64,000 nucleotides of DNA from the NCBI RefSeq assembly GCF_026013365.1, contig NZ_JAPDOE010000001.1:992001-1056000 (forward strand). The letters are read 5' to 3'. The number at the start of each line of letters is the position of its first letter. Positions within the stretch are counted from its first letter, which is position 1. The notes beneath the pieces are model-generated. The model searched no databases and was not told the origin of the DNA. It worked only from the letters and a program-made list of their open reading frames with translations. The DNA is from Paenibacillus sp. LS1 (lineage in GTDB: Bacteria; Bacillota; Bacilli; Paenibacillales; Paenibacillaceae). Positions 54,448-64,000 of this stretch are shown in pieces. The position numbers were made by a program, and so were the translations under genes.

Positions 54448-54704
54448 CCTTCACCCCTACCATTCTCATATTTTTTTGCCGCATGTTGTCATTTTCCAAC
54501 TCCGACTGACCGCTTGGGCATTACCAGACACCTATTAGACGCCCCTCGCTCTCAAAAGTTGCGAATATATTCCAACATAACAGAAAAAAACGTTGTCAGA
54601 TCAAGCTTTTTTTACATTTTAATGTCTGTTTCTTTCCTTATTTATCAAATATACATCTCTAAACAACGTACTACCCTAACCTTCATATTTGCGCACAATC
54701 TACT

Positions 54705-56111
54705 TTACAGTCCCAAAAATTCAACAATTCCGTCTACAATCGCCTGTGCACATTTGTCCTGGTATTCTTCGGTGAGCATAACTGCTTCATCCGTTGGGTT
54801 GCTTAAAAAACCAAGTTCAAGTAACACAGCAGGCATGGTTGTTTCCCGGGTCACATGCAGACTCGCCGTTTTAACACCACGATCCTTGAGTCCTGTTACC
54901 GGCAATACATATTTGTGAAGAGTGTCAGCCAAAGTCTTGCTTTCTTTGCGACTGTATAGCGTCTCAATGCCGTTTGGTACGGGTGTGGTGAATTTATTCC
55001 CATGAATGGACACAAAAACATCAGCCTGATTCAATTCAGCAATATCTACACGCTGTTTAAGTGAAAGCTCTGTATCATCCTGGCGTGTAATGACCGTCTG
55101 AATATCTTGGTATTGTTGAAGGATTGCCTGAACCTTCAGCCCTACAGCCAGATTGAAATCTTTCTCATAAGCTCCTGACAAACTCACTGCCCCAGATTGA
55201 CGACCACCATGTCCCGGATCAATGACCACAATCGTTTTGCCATCATTCGTAGGTACTGCTGGTTGGCTTGTAGGTTTTCCACTCGTGGCTGTCAGGTCAA
55301 CGAGTAAGACATTGTTATCTCCAACTGACCATTTGGCTGTGGCCGTCTGAGTCAGGTCCAAAACGACACGTACGGTGGAAGGTGTTTTGCTGAACATGGC
55401 ATACCGAACTTTGGACACGAGGGATGAATCCGTAACGAGAATTTGTCCACTGCCGTCCGGATTAGAGGCTTGTCCCTGAATGAAATCCTGAGAAAATGTC
55501 GCCGCAGGCAGATCAACAATAATGCGATCTGGCCCACCAAGACTGGATACTTTGGGGCTAATATTACCGTTTGTCGCTACAATCAAACGATCTCCGCTGA
55601 AGCTGATGCCTTGAAGTTCTGTCAGACCGTCCGGGACCGGCGTCTCGACGGGGTCACTGTCACTTTCCGTACCAACTACTGGAGGAATACTAAATAGGCT
55701 TACTGTCTTGGTTCCATTGTCCCAACCCACACGCAGACCCATGCCTTCCCCGACAAAGCGTAAAGGAACAAGCGTCGTTCCTTGTTTGATCAGTGGGGGC
55801 GAATCCAGATTCACCACGGTTCCATTCACTGTAGCTGCATCCTTGCCAGCCGTCATTTGAATCGTGCTGTTTCCTTTTTGAACCTGGACTGACTTGGTTG
55901 CCTTCTCCCACTTCACCTCATATCCCAGGTTCTCGGATACAATTCGAATCGGAACCATGACCGTCTTTCAGATATTTTCTGCAGGTGCTCCCGTCTGCTG
56001 ATTAATGGTTACACCGTCGAGCACAATCGAGGGAGTGGTGTCTGCGTGGGCCATGACTGGAAATAAACATAGGAACAGAAGAAAAACGACTGCTGCCGAC
56101 CATTTTTTCAT
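54705..56111 (-). pseudogene. Second amidase paralogue broken by an in-frame TGA
   Basis: A paralogue of the neighbouring amidase with the same layout: signal peptide from the ATG at 56111 (MKKWSAAVVFLLFLCLFP), stalk domain, AMIN and amidase_3 (DPGHGGRQSGAV, AYEKDFNLAVGL, VSIHGNKF, LLELGFLSN). After 47 codons there is an in-frame TGA (55970-55968) in AENI-stop-KTVMVPIR, where the intact paralogue reads AEIINSKVMVPIR at the same position and spacing. The rest of the frame is open to 54705, and a restart at ATG 55958 would lack the signal peptide. So it is either a recent pseudogene, a UGA read-through, or a sequencing error. Confidence 0.8.
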
Positions 56112-56461
56112 ACCTCATCCACCATTCTTTTTGTCTTTTGAACATCCGACCTGATTCTCTACAGCGTAACATCAATGACGCTATGTAACCTTCCATAATC
56201 TACTAATCAGTTTATCAGATATTGCCCCTTCATCCGGTTACAACGTTGTCATATTCAGTCGGAAATAAGATAAAAAAAGAAGATCACATTCAAGCATAAG
56301 ATCACTATTTACATGAATGTATATCAATATCGTTTCAAGGATGTCATATATTGACGATATTACCTCTATTAATGTAACTTTAAAGTATACATATACTGGC
56401 ACAGGAATTGCTGCAAAAAAAGTGATTTATTAGACAAAACAAACGACTAGGAGGGAAATGA
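56112..56461. other. Divergent intergenic region, 350 bp
   Basis: It holds the promoter regions of the amidase paralogue (minus) and the unknown gene at 56462 (plus). The plus-strand side is AT-rich with TTGACG at about 56353. I see no gene or hairpin here. Confidence 0.3.
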
Positions 56462-57031
56462 ATGCTCACTCTATATAAGAAAGAATCAGATAGCAAGATA
56501 CTTTATGCGGAATACTGGATTGAAGAAGGACAGGTTGTGGAACACATCGGTACAGTTGGAACTTATGGCACAACGACTAGAACAGACTTGCCCGGTTCGT
56601 ATCGTGATGAGGCCGAATACAAAAGTGATTTTCTAACGCGCTTCACAGATCAGGGCTATGAGGAAGCGGCTAATCAGTACGGTTACGTATTGCTTATCCA
56701 ATATCCCATGAAGAGTATGGCAGGAAGTAAACGTGATCTGTGGCTCAAGGATAAGGCTAGTGAGGCACTGATCAGTGAGCTGGGCTGGAAAGGGCTGGGC
56801 GTTGTCGATGGGCACGATATGGGCAAGACAGCAAATCCGGTCACGGCGTTCGCATTGAATATATACTGTTATGTTGTGGATGAAAAACTCGGGATTCAAG
56901 CGATTAAGCGTGTGCTTAAAGAGACGCGACTAGACTACACCCGAACCAAAATTGCATCCAGAGAACTGGAGAATGACGGGGAGTACGTGTTGAAGTACTC
57001 GGCCAAGAAGGATCAGGAGTTCTACGTATAG
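56462..57031 (+). CDS. Unknown protein with WGR-like N-terminus
   Basis: A 189-residue soluble protein. The N-terminal 40 residues (TLYKKESDSKILYAEYWIEEGQVVEHIGTVG) resemble the beta-strand pattern of WGR-type domains; the remainder has a helix-rich middle and a C-terminal region with VTAFALNIYCYVVDEKLGIQAIKRVLKE. AGGAGGGAAATGA precedes the ATG. It is flanked by an upstream promoter region and a terminator and is monocistronic. I do not recognise the function. Confidence 0.7.
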   Translation: MLTLYKKESDSKILYAEYWIEEGQVVEHIGTVGTYGTTTRTDLPGSYRDEAEYKSDFLTRFTDQGYEEAANQYGYVLLIQYPMKSMAGSKRDLWLKDKASEALISELGWKGLGVVDGHDMGKTANPVTAFALNIYCYVVDEKLGIQAIKRVLKETRLDYTRTKIASRELENDGEYVLKYSAKKDQEFYV

Positions 57032-57066
57032 ATGACTCATTAATATAAATTACCTTCTGAAATTAC

Positions 57067-57124
57067 AAAAAGCTTCTGTCTCACCCATAGGAACAAGATT
57101 CCTTTGGGGAGGCAGAAGCTTTTT
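57067..57124. terminator. Bidirectional terminator between the unknown gene and leuD
   Basis: AAAAAGCTTCTG pairs with CAGAAGCTTTTT, with CTC/GAG and CCC/GGG inside; it ends both converging transcripts. Confidence 0.9.
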
Positions 57125-57145
57125 ACTTGTCTGATACTTTAACGA

Positions 57146-57748
57146 TTAACCGAACAGTTTTGCCGCGTGGCGCTGTTCATACGCAGCGATCTCATCATCA
57201 TGTTGAAGGGTCAGACCGATATCGTCCAGTCCTTGCAATAGGAATTGACGACGATGCTCATCCAGATCAAAATCGATATGCAGTCCGTATGCATCAGTAA
57301 TCGTTTTGTTTTCCAGATTCACATTCATCTCATAGCCTTCATGTGTCGCTGTACGTTGGAACAGGTCTTCAACTTGCTCTTCTGACAGCTTGATTGGCAA
57401 GATTCCGTTCTTAAAGCAGTTATTATAGAAGATGTCCGCATAAGATGGAGCGATGACACAACGGAATCCGTAATCCATAATCGCCCATGGCGCATGCTCA
57501 CGGGAAGATCCACAGCCAAAGTTGGCACGCGAGATCAGGATGGATGCCCCTTCGTAACGAGGTTTGTTCATTTCAAAAGAAGGAATGTTGTTGCCCTCTT
57601 CATCGAAACGCCATTCATAGAACAAAAATTGCCCAAATCCGGTACGTTCAATCCGTTTCAAAAACTGTTTCGGAATGATTGCATCTGTATCTACATTGAC
57701 CCGGTCTACCGGTGCAACGATGCCTTGTAATGTTTTGAATTCTTCCAT
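57146..57748 (-). CDS. leuD: 3-isopropylmalate dehydratase small subunit
   Basis: A 200-residue subunit of isopropylmalate isomerase in leucine synthesis: FKTLQGIVAPVDRVNVDTDAIIPKQFLK, GASILISRANFGCGSSREHAPWAI and SYADIFYNNCFKNGILPI are signatures. It follows leuC by 31 bp. The other leu genes are not in this window. Confidence 0.96.
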   Translation of the reverse strand: MEEFKTLQGIVAPVDRVNVDTDAIIPKQFLKRIERTGFGQFLFYEWRFDEEGNNIPSFEMNKPRYEGASILISRANFGCGSSREHAPWAIMDYGFRCVIAPSYADIFYNNCFKNGILPIKLSEEQVEDLFQRTATHEGYEMNVNLENKTITDAYGLHIDFDLDEHRRQFLLQGLDDIGLTLQHDDEIAAYEQRHAAKLFG

Positions 57749-57779
57749 ATTAAACGTTCTCCCTTCTGTCTGTTATAAA

Positions 57780-59201
<1,422 letters not shown>

Positions 59202-59313
59202 CATTTTCACCTCATCATAAGTTCGGTCCTTGGAAGAGCCTCGTGTTTTCCTCTAAAAAGTGAAGCTCTTGAATGACATAAATATATCACCCTGTCCTTC
59301 ATTGTTCCAAGAT

Positions 59314-59346
59314 ATAATATCTATAGATGTAATAGGTTTAACCTAT
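59314..59346 (-). promoter_or_regulatory. leuC promoter with 7-1-7 palindrome
   Basis: On the minus strand TTAAAC (59341-59336), a 16-base spacer and TATTAT (59319-59314). A perfect palindrome ATAGGTT-T-AACCTAT (59332-59346) covers the -35 element, so a repressor could block it. The leader to the ATG is about 105 bases. Confidence 0.55.
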
Positions 59347-59364
59347 AATGAGGGAAAGACAAAT

Positions 59365-59389
59365 AAACCACTGCTCATAGCAGAGGTTT
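59365..59389. other. Hairpin between leuC promoter and Fur box
   Basis: AAACC-A-CTGCT-CAT-AGCAG-A-GGTTT is a 10-bp stem with one mismatch and a 3-base loop. It separates the leuC promoter from the Fur-controlled promoter. Confidence 0.45.
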
Positions 59390-59392
59390 TAA

Positions 59393-59420
59393 TTGATAAC
59401 AATTATCATTATCATATAAG
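59393..59420 (+). promoter_or_regulatory. Fur-box promoter pointing away from leuC
   Basis: TTGATA (59393-59398), 16-base spacer, TATAAG (59415-59420). The Fur palindrome TGATAACAATTATCA (59394-59408, one mismatch) overlaps the -35, with an extra TTATCA half at 59409-59414. No protein gene follows on the plus strand within 600 bp, only the short transcript described next. Confidence 0.7.
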
Positions 59421-59426
59421 TCTTAT

Positions 59427-59503
59427 ACTACGTTCCCGCCTCTTCGCTGTCAATGCTTTTTATCTAGAACAAGAAAAAACAGCCCTGAATCCAGGGCTGT
59501 TTT
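59427..59503 (+). ncRNA. Candidate Fur-controlled small RNA (FsrA-like)
   Basis: Predicted transcript of about 77 bases between the Fur-box promoter and a hairpin terminator. It starts with a C-rich single-stranded stretch (GTTCCCGCCTCTTCGC, from 59432) able to pair with ribosome-binding sites; CGCCTC is complementary, with one G-U pair, to GAGGTG in front of leuC. There is no ribosome-binding site or open frame. Size, promoter type, C-rich segment and position next to leuC recall FsrA of Bacillus subtilis, which represses leuCD and other iron-protein genes. Call rests on layout only. Confidence 0.5.
59476..59503. terminator. Bidirectional terminator between sRNA and beta-glucosidase gene
   Basis: AAAACAGCCCTG pairs perfectly with CAGGGCTGTTTT around AATC; T-runs follow on both strands (longer on the minus strand). 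Confidence 0.92.
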
Positions 59504-59572
59504 CCTACTTTCTTATGAGATGAACATTACCATTCAACGCCTTCTTATGACAGTGCTTGTCCTACTAGTGTA

Positions 59573-61048
<1,476 letters not shown>

Positions 61049-61075
61049 TTATCTCTTTGACTCTTTCATTCTTGC

Positions 61076-61915
61076 TTAATTACGACTCATGACTCGATTA
61101 ATATGAATAATCAAATACATCATTTCCTCATTGGAGATCGTATGTTCAAACCGGGCTTCAATATAATCCTTGATTAGAAGTACGCAGGCTTCTTCCTGCG
61201 GGTATTTATTCGCAATCTGTTCAAAGAGCTCATGATCCTGCGTATTTAAGGTTTTATGCTCAAAGAGCCGTTGAATGAAAAACTGCAAATGGGTCAAAAA
61301 GCGTGAATAGTTGATGCTGTGTGTATCCAGCTCCACGTGATAGTGAATTTTGATAATATTGAGTACATCCTTGACTGTATTGGTCATCATCATGACCTGA
61401 TTCATATTGTCATCATTCTGCTGGGCATTAACGAGATGAAAGGCGATATTGGCCGCTTCCTCTTCAGGCAGGGAGTGACCAAGCTGTTTTTGAATGAGAG
61501 ACAGGCCATGCAACCCGATACTGAACTCCTGGGGATAGAACTTTTTTACTTCCCACAGCATACGGTTCTGGATCGTCATATTGTCCTTGAATCGCTTCAT
61601 GGCCATATACAGGTGATCCGTTAATGCGACATAGAGATGATCACTCAGATGGCGGGACAATGTATGTTTGGCATGGGAGATGATTTCGTCAGCCAGAATC
61701 AGATATTCTTTTGGCGTTTCCTTCATCAGGGCAGTGAGATCGGAAGAGATCGTTTCATTTTCAAGGACATAGATCTTCTCGACCTCATCCTCACTCACGA
61801 CATCTCCCGGTTTGCTCCTGTAGCCGATGCCCTTTCCCATCACAATAATTTCCTTGTCATCCTCACCACGTCTGGCGAGAACAATGCTCGAATTCAATAT
61901 TTTTACGACTTCCAT
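61076..61915 (-). CDS. licT: BglG/LicT-family transcription antiterminator
   Basis: A 279-residue RNA-binding regulator: N-terminal CAT domain (MEVVKILNSSIVLARRGEDDKEIIVMGKGIGY) that binds the RAT hairpin, then two PTS regulation domains with histidines (LILADEIISHAKHTLSRHLSDHLYVALTDHLYMAMKRF for PRD1; IKIHYHVELDTHSINYSRFLTHLQFFIQRL for PRD2). The longer frame starts 7 codons upstream, but family alignment of the CAT start favours ATG 61915. It is regulated by EII-dependent phosphorylation and acts on the leader at the top of its own operon. Confidence 0.94.
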   Translation of the reverse strand: MEVVKILNSSIVLARRGEDDKEIIVMGKGIGYRSKPGDVVSEDEVEKIYVLENETISSDLTALMKETPKEYLILADEIISHAKHTLSRHLSDHLYVALTDHLYMAMKRFKDNMTIQNRMLWEVKKFYPQEFSIGLHGLSLIQKQLGHSLPEEEAANIAFHLVNAQQNDDNMNQVMMMTNTVKDVLNIIKIHYHVELDTHSINYSRFLTHLQFFIQRLFEHKTLNTQDHELFEQIANKYPQEEACVLLIKDYIEARFEHTISNEEMMYLIIHINRVMSRN

Positions 61916-61951
61916 ATCAGGCTGCCTGCCTTTCATTCATATTTCAGCGGG

Positions 61952-63865
61952 TTATAACACCGTAATTAATGGTTTCCCCGGTCCCGTCATTGCTACAGAT
62001 TCATTGCCCAGTACCTCCAGATAGTCCGAGGAATTGGTCACGATTACAGGGGTCGTGGTGTCATAACCTGCGGCTTGTATAGCTTCAAGATCAAATTCGA
62101 TCAGGAGCTGACCATGGGAGATCTGTTCTCCTTCGTTCACTTTTACATCAAAATGCTGGCCTTTCAGTTTCACCGTATCCAATCCGACATGAATCAGAAG
62201 TTCTACCCCTTCTACCGATCTCAGACCGATGGAATGTTTGGTTCGGAACACCGTCTCAACGGTACCATCAAACGGGGCAAACACCTTTCCAGCACTTGGC
62301 TGAATCGCCATACCTTGTCCCATGGCCTCTTGTGAGAAGGCTTCGTCCTTCACCTCTCTTAGAGGCAGTACCTTACCTTCCAAAGGAGCAAAAACCACTT
62401 TTTTGGATTTCAGTCCTGAAACCGAAGTTTGCGACTGAGAATCCATGGTGATTGGAGAAACTGGCTCACCTGATGGCTTACTCGCATTGGCAGACTCCGG
62501 GCTTGCTACTGTATCCTGAAACCCAATCAGAAATACGCCTACAAAGGCAATAACGGAAGAAATCGCAACCGTAATCAGCGCATATAAAATATTGTTGGGA
62601 TCATCACTGACAAAGATCGGCAATGTGGCAAGACCCGGGCCAACTGCTGTATACGCCTTCAGATTGACAATGCCCGCGAACATACCCGCTGCTCCCGCCC
62701 CGATGATACAGGCCAAGAATGTCTTCTTCAGTCGGAGATGTACACCATAGATCGCTGGCTCAGTAATTCCGAACATACCTGAAATCCCGGCAGATAAGGC
62801 GATCTGTTTCATTTTTGGGTCTTTCGATTTGAATGCTACGGCGAGCGCTCCTCCCCCTTGTGCCATGTTGGCAGCAAGCATTGAGACGAGGAACAGTGTT
62901 TCGTAACCAGGTGAAGCAATTGCTCCAAAGATCACAGGATAAAACACTTTGTGCATCCCAAACATCACGATAAATGGCATTAACATCGACATAATAACGA
63001 CCGTTACCCAGCCCACTTTATCCTGTATCCAGAAGACACCCTCTGACATTCCCGTACCGATATATGTGCCCAATGGACCAAGTGCAATCAGCGAAACCGG
63101 GGCAACAATCAGAATCACAATGAGCGGTTTTAAAAATATTTTTACAGGACCGGGCGATACTTTATCAGCGAAACGTTCGATATATGACATGAACCAAACG
63201 GTCAAAATAATTGGGATGACGGAAGTTGCATAAGCAACATTCGGCACGTTCATACCAAGGAAATACACCGGTTCCTCTCCACCCAGAAGACCAATCATGT
63301 TGGGATGAAGCATAACCCCTCCCAGTAACACGGCTATATATGGATTGGCCTTAAACTTGTTTGCACTTGAGAAGGCAAGCAGCATGGGCAGGAAATAAAA
63401 GCCTGCATCCGCGATCGCATTCAAAAATACGTAAGCCTGATCTTCTTTGGTCATTATGCCGAAGACGGTAGCCAGCAACAGCAGAGCTTTGAGCATTCCA
63501 GAGGCTGCAATAGCCGGAATAATCGGTTGGAAGATGCCTGCGATGACATTGGCAAAAGCATTAAACAAACCCTTGGGACTGTAATCCCGTTGAGGCTTAA
63601 CCTCATCACTGGCAGTGTCCATACTTACTAACGGAGCCAGTTCGTTATATACATAACTTACATCATTACCAATGATGACCTGATATTGCCCGCCACTATC
63701 CACAGCTCCTATGACTCCATCTAACCGTTTGATCTCTTCTGTATTGGCAAGCTTTGAATTCTTAAGTGTAAAACGTAATCTTGTTGAACAATGAATTACT
63801 TGATTGATGTTATTATTTCCACCTACATGCTCCAAAATTTCCTGAGCCAGCTTTTTGGAATTCAT
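61952..63865 (-). CDS. bglP: Beta-glucoside PTS transporter EIIBCA
   Basis: A 637-residue fused PTS permease: EIIB domain (about 1-85, active Cys in QVIHCSTRLRF), EIIC membrane domain (about 100-460, around ten helices), a linker, and an EIIA domain (about 490-637, active His in LLIHVGLDTVKLKGQHF). The order B-C-A is that of BglP-type beta-glucoside transporters. GGAGGTGTCGTT precedes the ATG at 63865; the 27 codons upstream in the frame lie over the leader hairpin. It is first in the operon with the antiterminator 36 bp behind it. Confidence 0.96.
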   Translation of the reverse strand: MNSKKLAQEILEHVGGNNNINQVIHCSTRLRFTLKNSKLANTEEIKRLDGVIGAVDSGGQYQVIIGNDVSYVYNELAPLVSMDTASDEVKPQRDYSPKGLFNAFANVIAGIFQPIIPAIAASGMLKALLLLATVFGIMTKEDQAYVFLNAIADAGFYFLPMLLAFSSANKFKANPYIAVLLGGVMLHPNMIGLLGGEEPVYFLGMNVPNVAYATSVIPIILTVWFMSYIERFADKVSPGPVKIFLKPLIVILIVAPVSLIALGPLGTYIGTGMSEGVFWIQDKVGWVTVVIMSMLMPFIVMFGMHKVFYPVIFGAIASPGYETLFLVSMLAANMAQGGGALAVAFKSKDPKMKQIALSAGISGMFGITEPAIYGVHLRLKKTFLACIIGAGAAGMFAGIVNLKAYTAVGPGLATLPIFVSDDPNNILYALITVAISSVIAFVGVFLIGFQDTVASPESANASKPSGEPVSPITMDSQSQTSVSGLKSKKVVFAPLEGKVLPLREVKDEAFSQEAMGQGMAIQPSAGKVFAPFDGTVETVFRTKHSIGLRSVEGVELLIHVGLDTVKLKGQHFDVKVNEGEQISHGQLLIEFDLEAIQAAGYDTTTPVIVTNSSDYLEVLGNESVAMTGPGKPLITVL

Positions 63866-63899
63866 AACGACACCTCCGCCATTTCTTCTTGATGGGAAC

Positions 63900-63955
63900 A
63901 AAAAAAGACCTAAAAAGGGTAGGAAAAAGAAACTCTTCCCACCCAATCTAGGTCT
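63900..63955 (-). terminator. Leader terminator of the beta-glucoside operon
   Basis: On the minus strand AGACCTA at the RAT end pairs with TAGGTCT, with further GGGTGGGAA/TTCCTACCC pairing, followed by TTTTTTT. It ends transcription unless LicT stabilises the alternative RAT hairpin. Confidence 0.92.
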
Positions 63956-63978
63956 TGCCTGCCGAACAGTAACACGCC
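63949..63978 (-). promoter_or_regulatory. RAT (ribonucleic antiterminator) site
   Basis: Minus-strand sequence GTTACTG...GGCAGGCAAGACCTA overlaps the left arm of the terminator, as in LicT/SacT-type leaders. The window ends before the promoter. Confidence 0.9.
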
Positions 63979-64000
63979 ATCGTTGGATGAATGTTATTCA

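Noticed and set aside
63839..64000. Longer N-terminus for the PTS transporter
   Set aside because: The extra 27 residues would be encoded by the RAT/terminator leader, and a good ribosome-binding site lies before the internal ATG.

Overview
The window looks like a chromosomal segment of a Paenibacillus-type Gram-positive bacterium (Bacillota). The grounds are strong AGGAGG-type ribosome-binding sites, S-layer homology (SLH) surface proteins, a cell-wall-anchored galactanase with FIVAR and discoidin domains, amidases with copper-amine-oxidase-like stalk domains, ParC/ParE as an adjacent pair, a fused double dynamin, and TGATAATnATTATCA Fur boxes. Genus-level assignment is inference from gene content. 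I see no rRNA, tRNA, CRISPR array, prophage or transposase gene.

Layout. 0-7.3 kb: a cupin, a Bce-type module (ABC ATPase/permease plus intramembrane-sensing kinase and regulator), and a two-gene unit pairing an SPFH protein with an NAD-kinase-like protein. 7.4-7.6 kb: a MITE-like inverted-repeat element. 7.7-16.3 kb: a secreted SLH-anchored GH53 galactanase, a YceI protein divergent from a two-component system, and an AAA ATPase. 16.4-20.4 kb: a DUF1540 mini-gene, then a convergent iron-responsive block (HpaB-like monooxygenase against a flavodoxin/unknown/nitroreductase operon), each side with a perfect Fur box. 20.6-25.5 kb: an RNA methyltransferase, a pseudouridine synthase, an alkyltransferase-like protein, a MarR-MFS efflux pair and a second MarR. 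25.7-33.1 kb: parE-parC, an ABC-2 transporter and a GDSL hydrolase. 33.4-36.1 kb: a CAP protein, a GNAT and purT. 36.4-40.2 kb: an iron/siderophore block (ferredoxin/flavodoxin-NADP reductase, siderophore-binding lipoprotein, AraC-binding-protein fusion regulator) with a Fur box. 40.4-49.4 kb: a heterodimeric ABC exporter, a giant dynamin, a small unknown gene and nth. 49.5-56.1 kb: a cell-envelope operon (amidase, GerMN lipoprotein, SLH protein) and a second amidase interrupted by an in-frame TGA. 56.4-59.2 kb: an unknown gene and leuC-leuD. 59.4-63.98 kb: a candidate Fur-controlled small RNA and a beta-glucoside PTS operon (EIIBCA, LicT-type antiterminator, 6-phospho-beta-glucosidase) preceded by a RAT/terminator leader.

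How it works together. Iron is the recurring theme. Fur boxes lie before the monooxygenase, the flavodoxin operon, the siderophore-binding protein operon and, most interestingly, in the leuC upstream region, where they overlap a promoter pointing away from leuC into a short C-rich transcript ending in a hairpin. That layout resembles the FsrA iron-sparing small RNA of Bacillus subtilis, a known repressor of leuCD among other targets. Sugar use (GH53 galactanase with a cre-like site; beta-glucoside operon with antitermination) and cell-surface building are the other two themes.

Several gene starts were moved from the longest open frame to an internal start with a clear ribosome-binding site; the reasons are given per gene. 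All functional calls rest on reading the sequence and on remembered family signatures; no database search was run.
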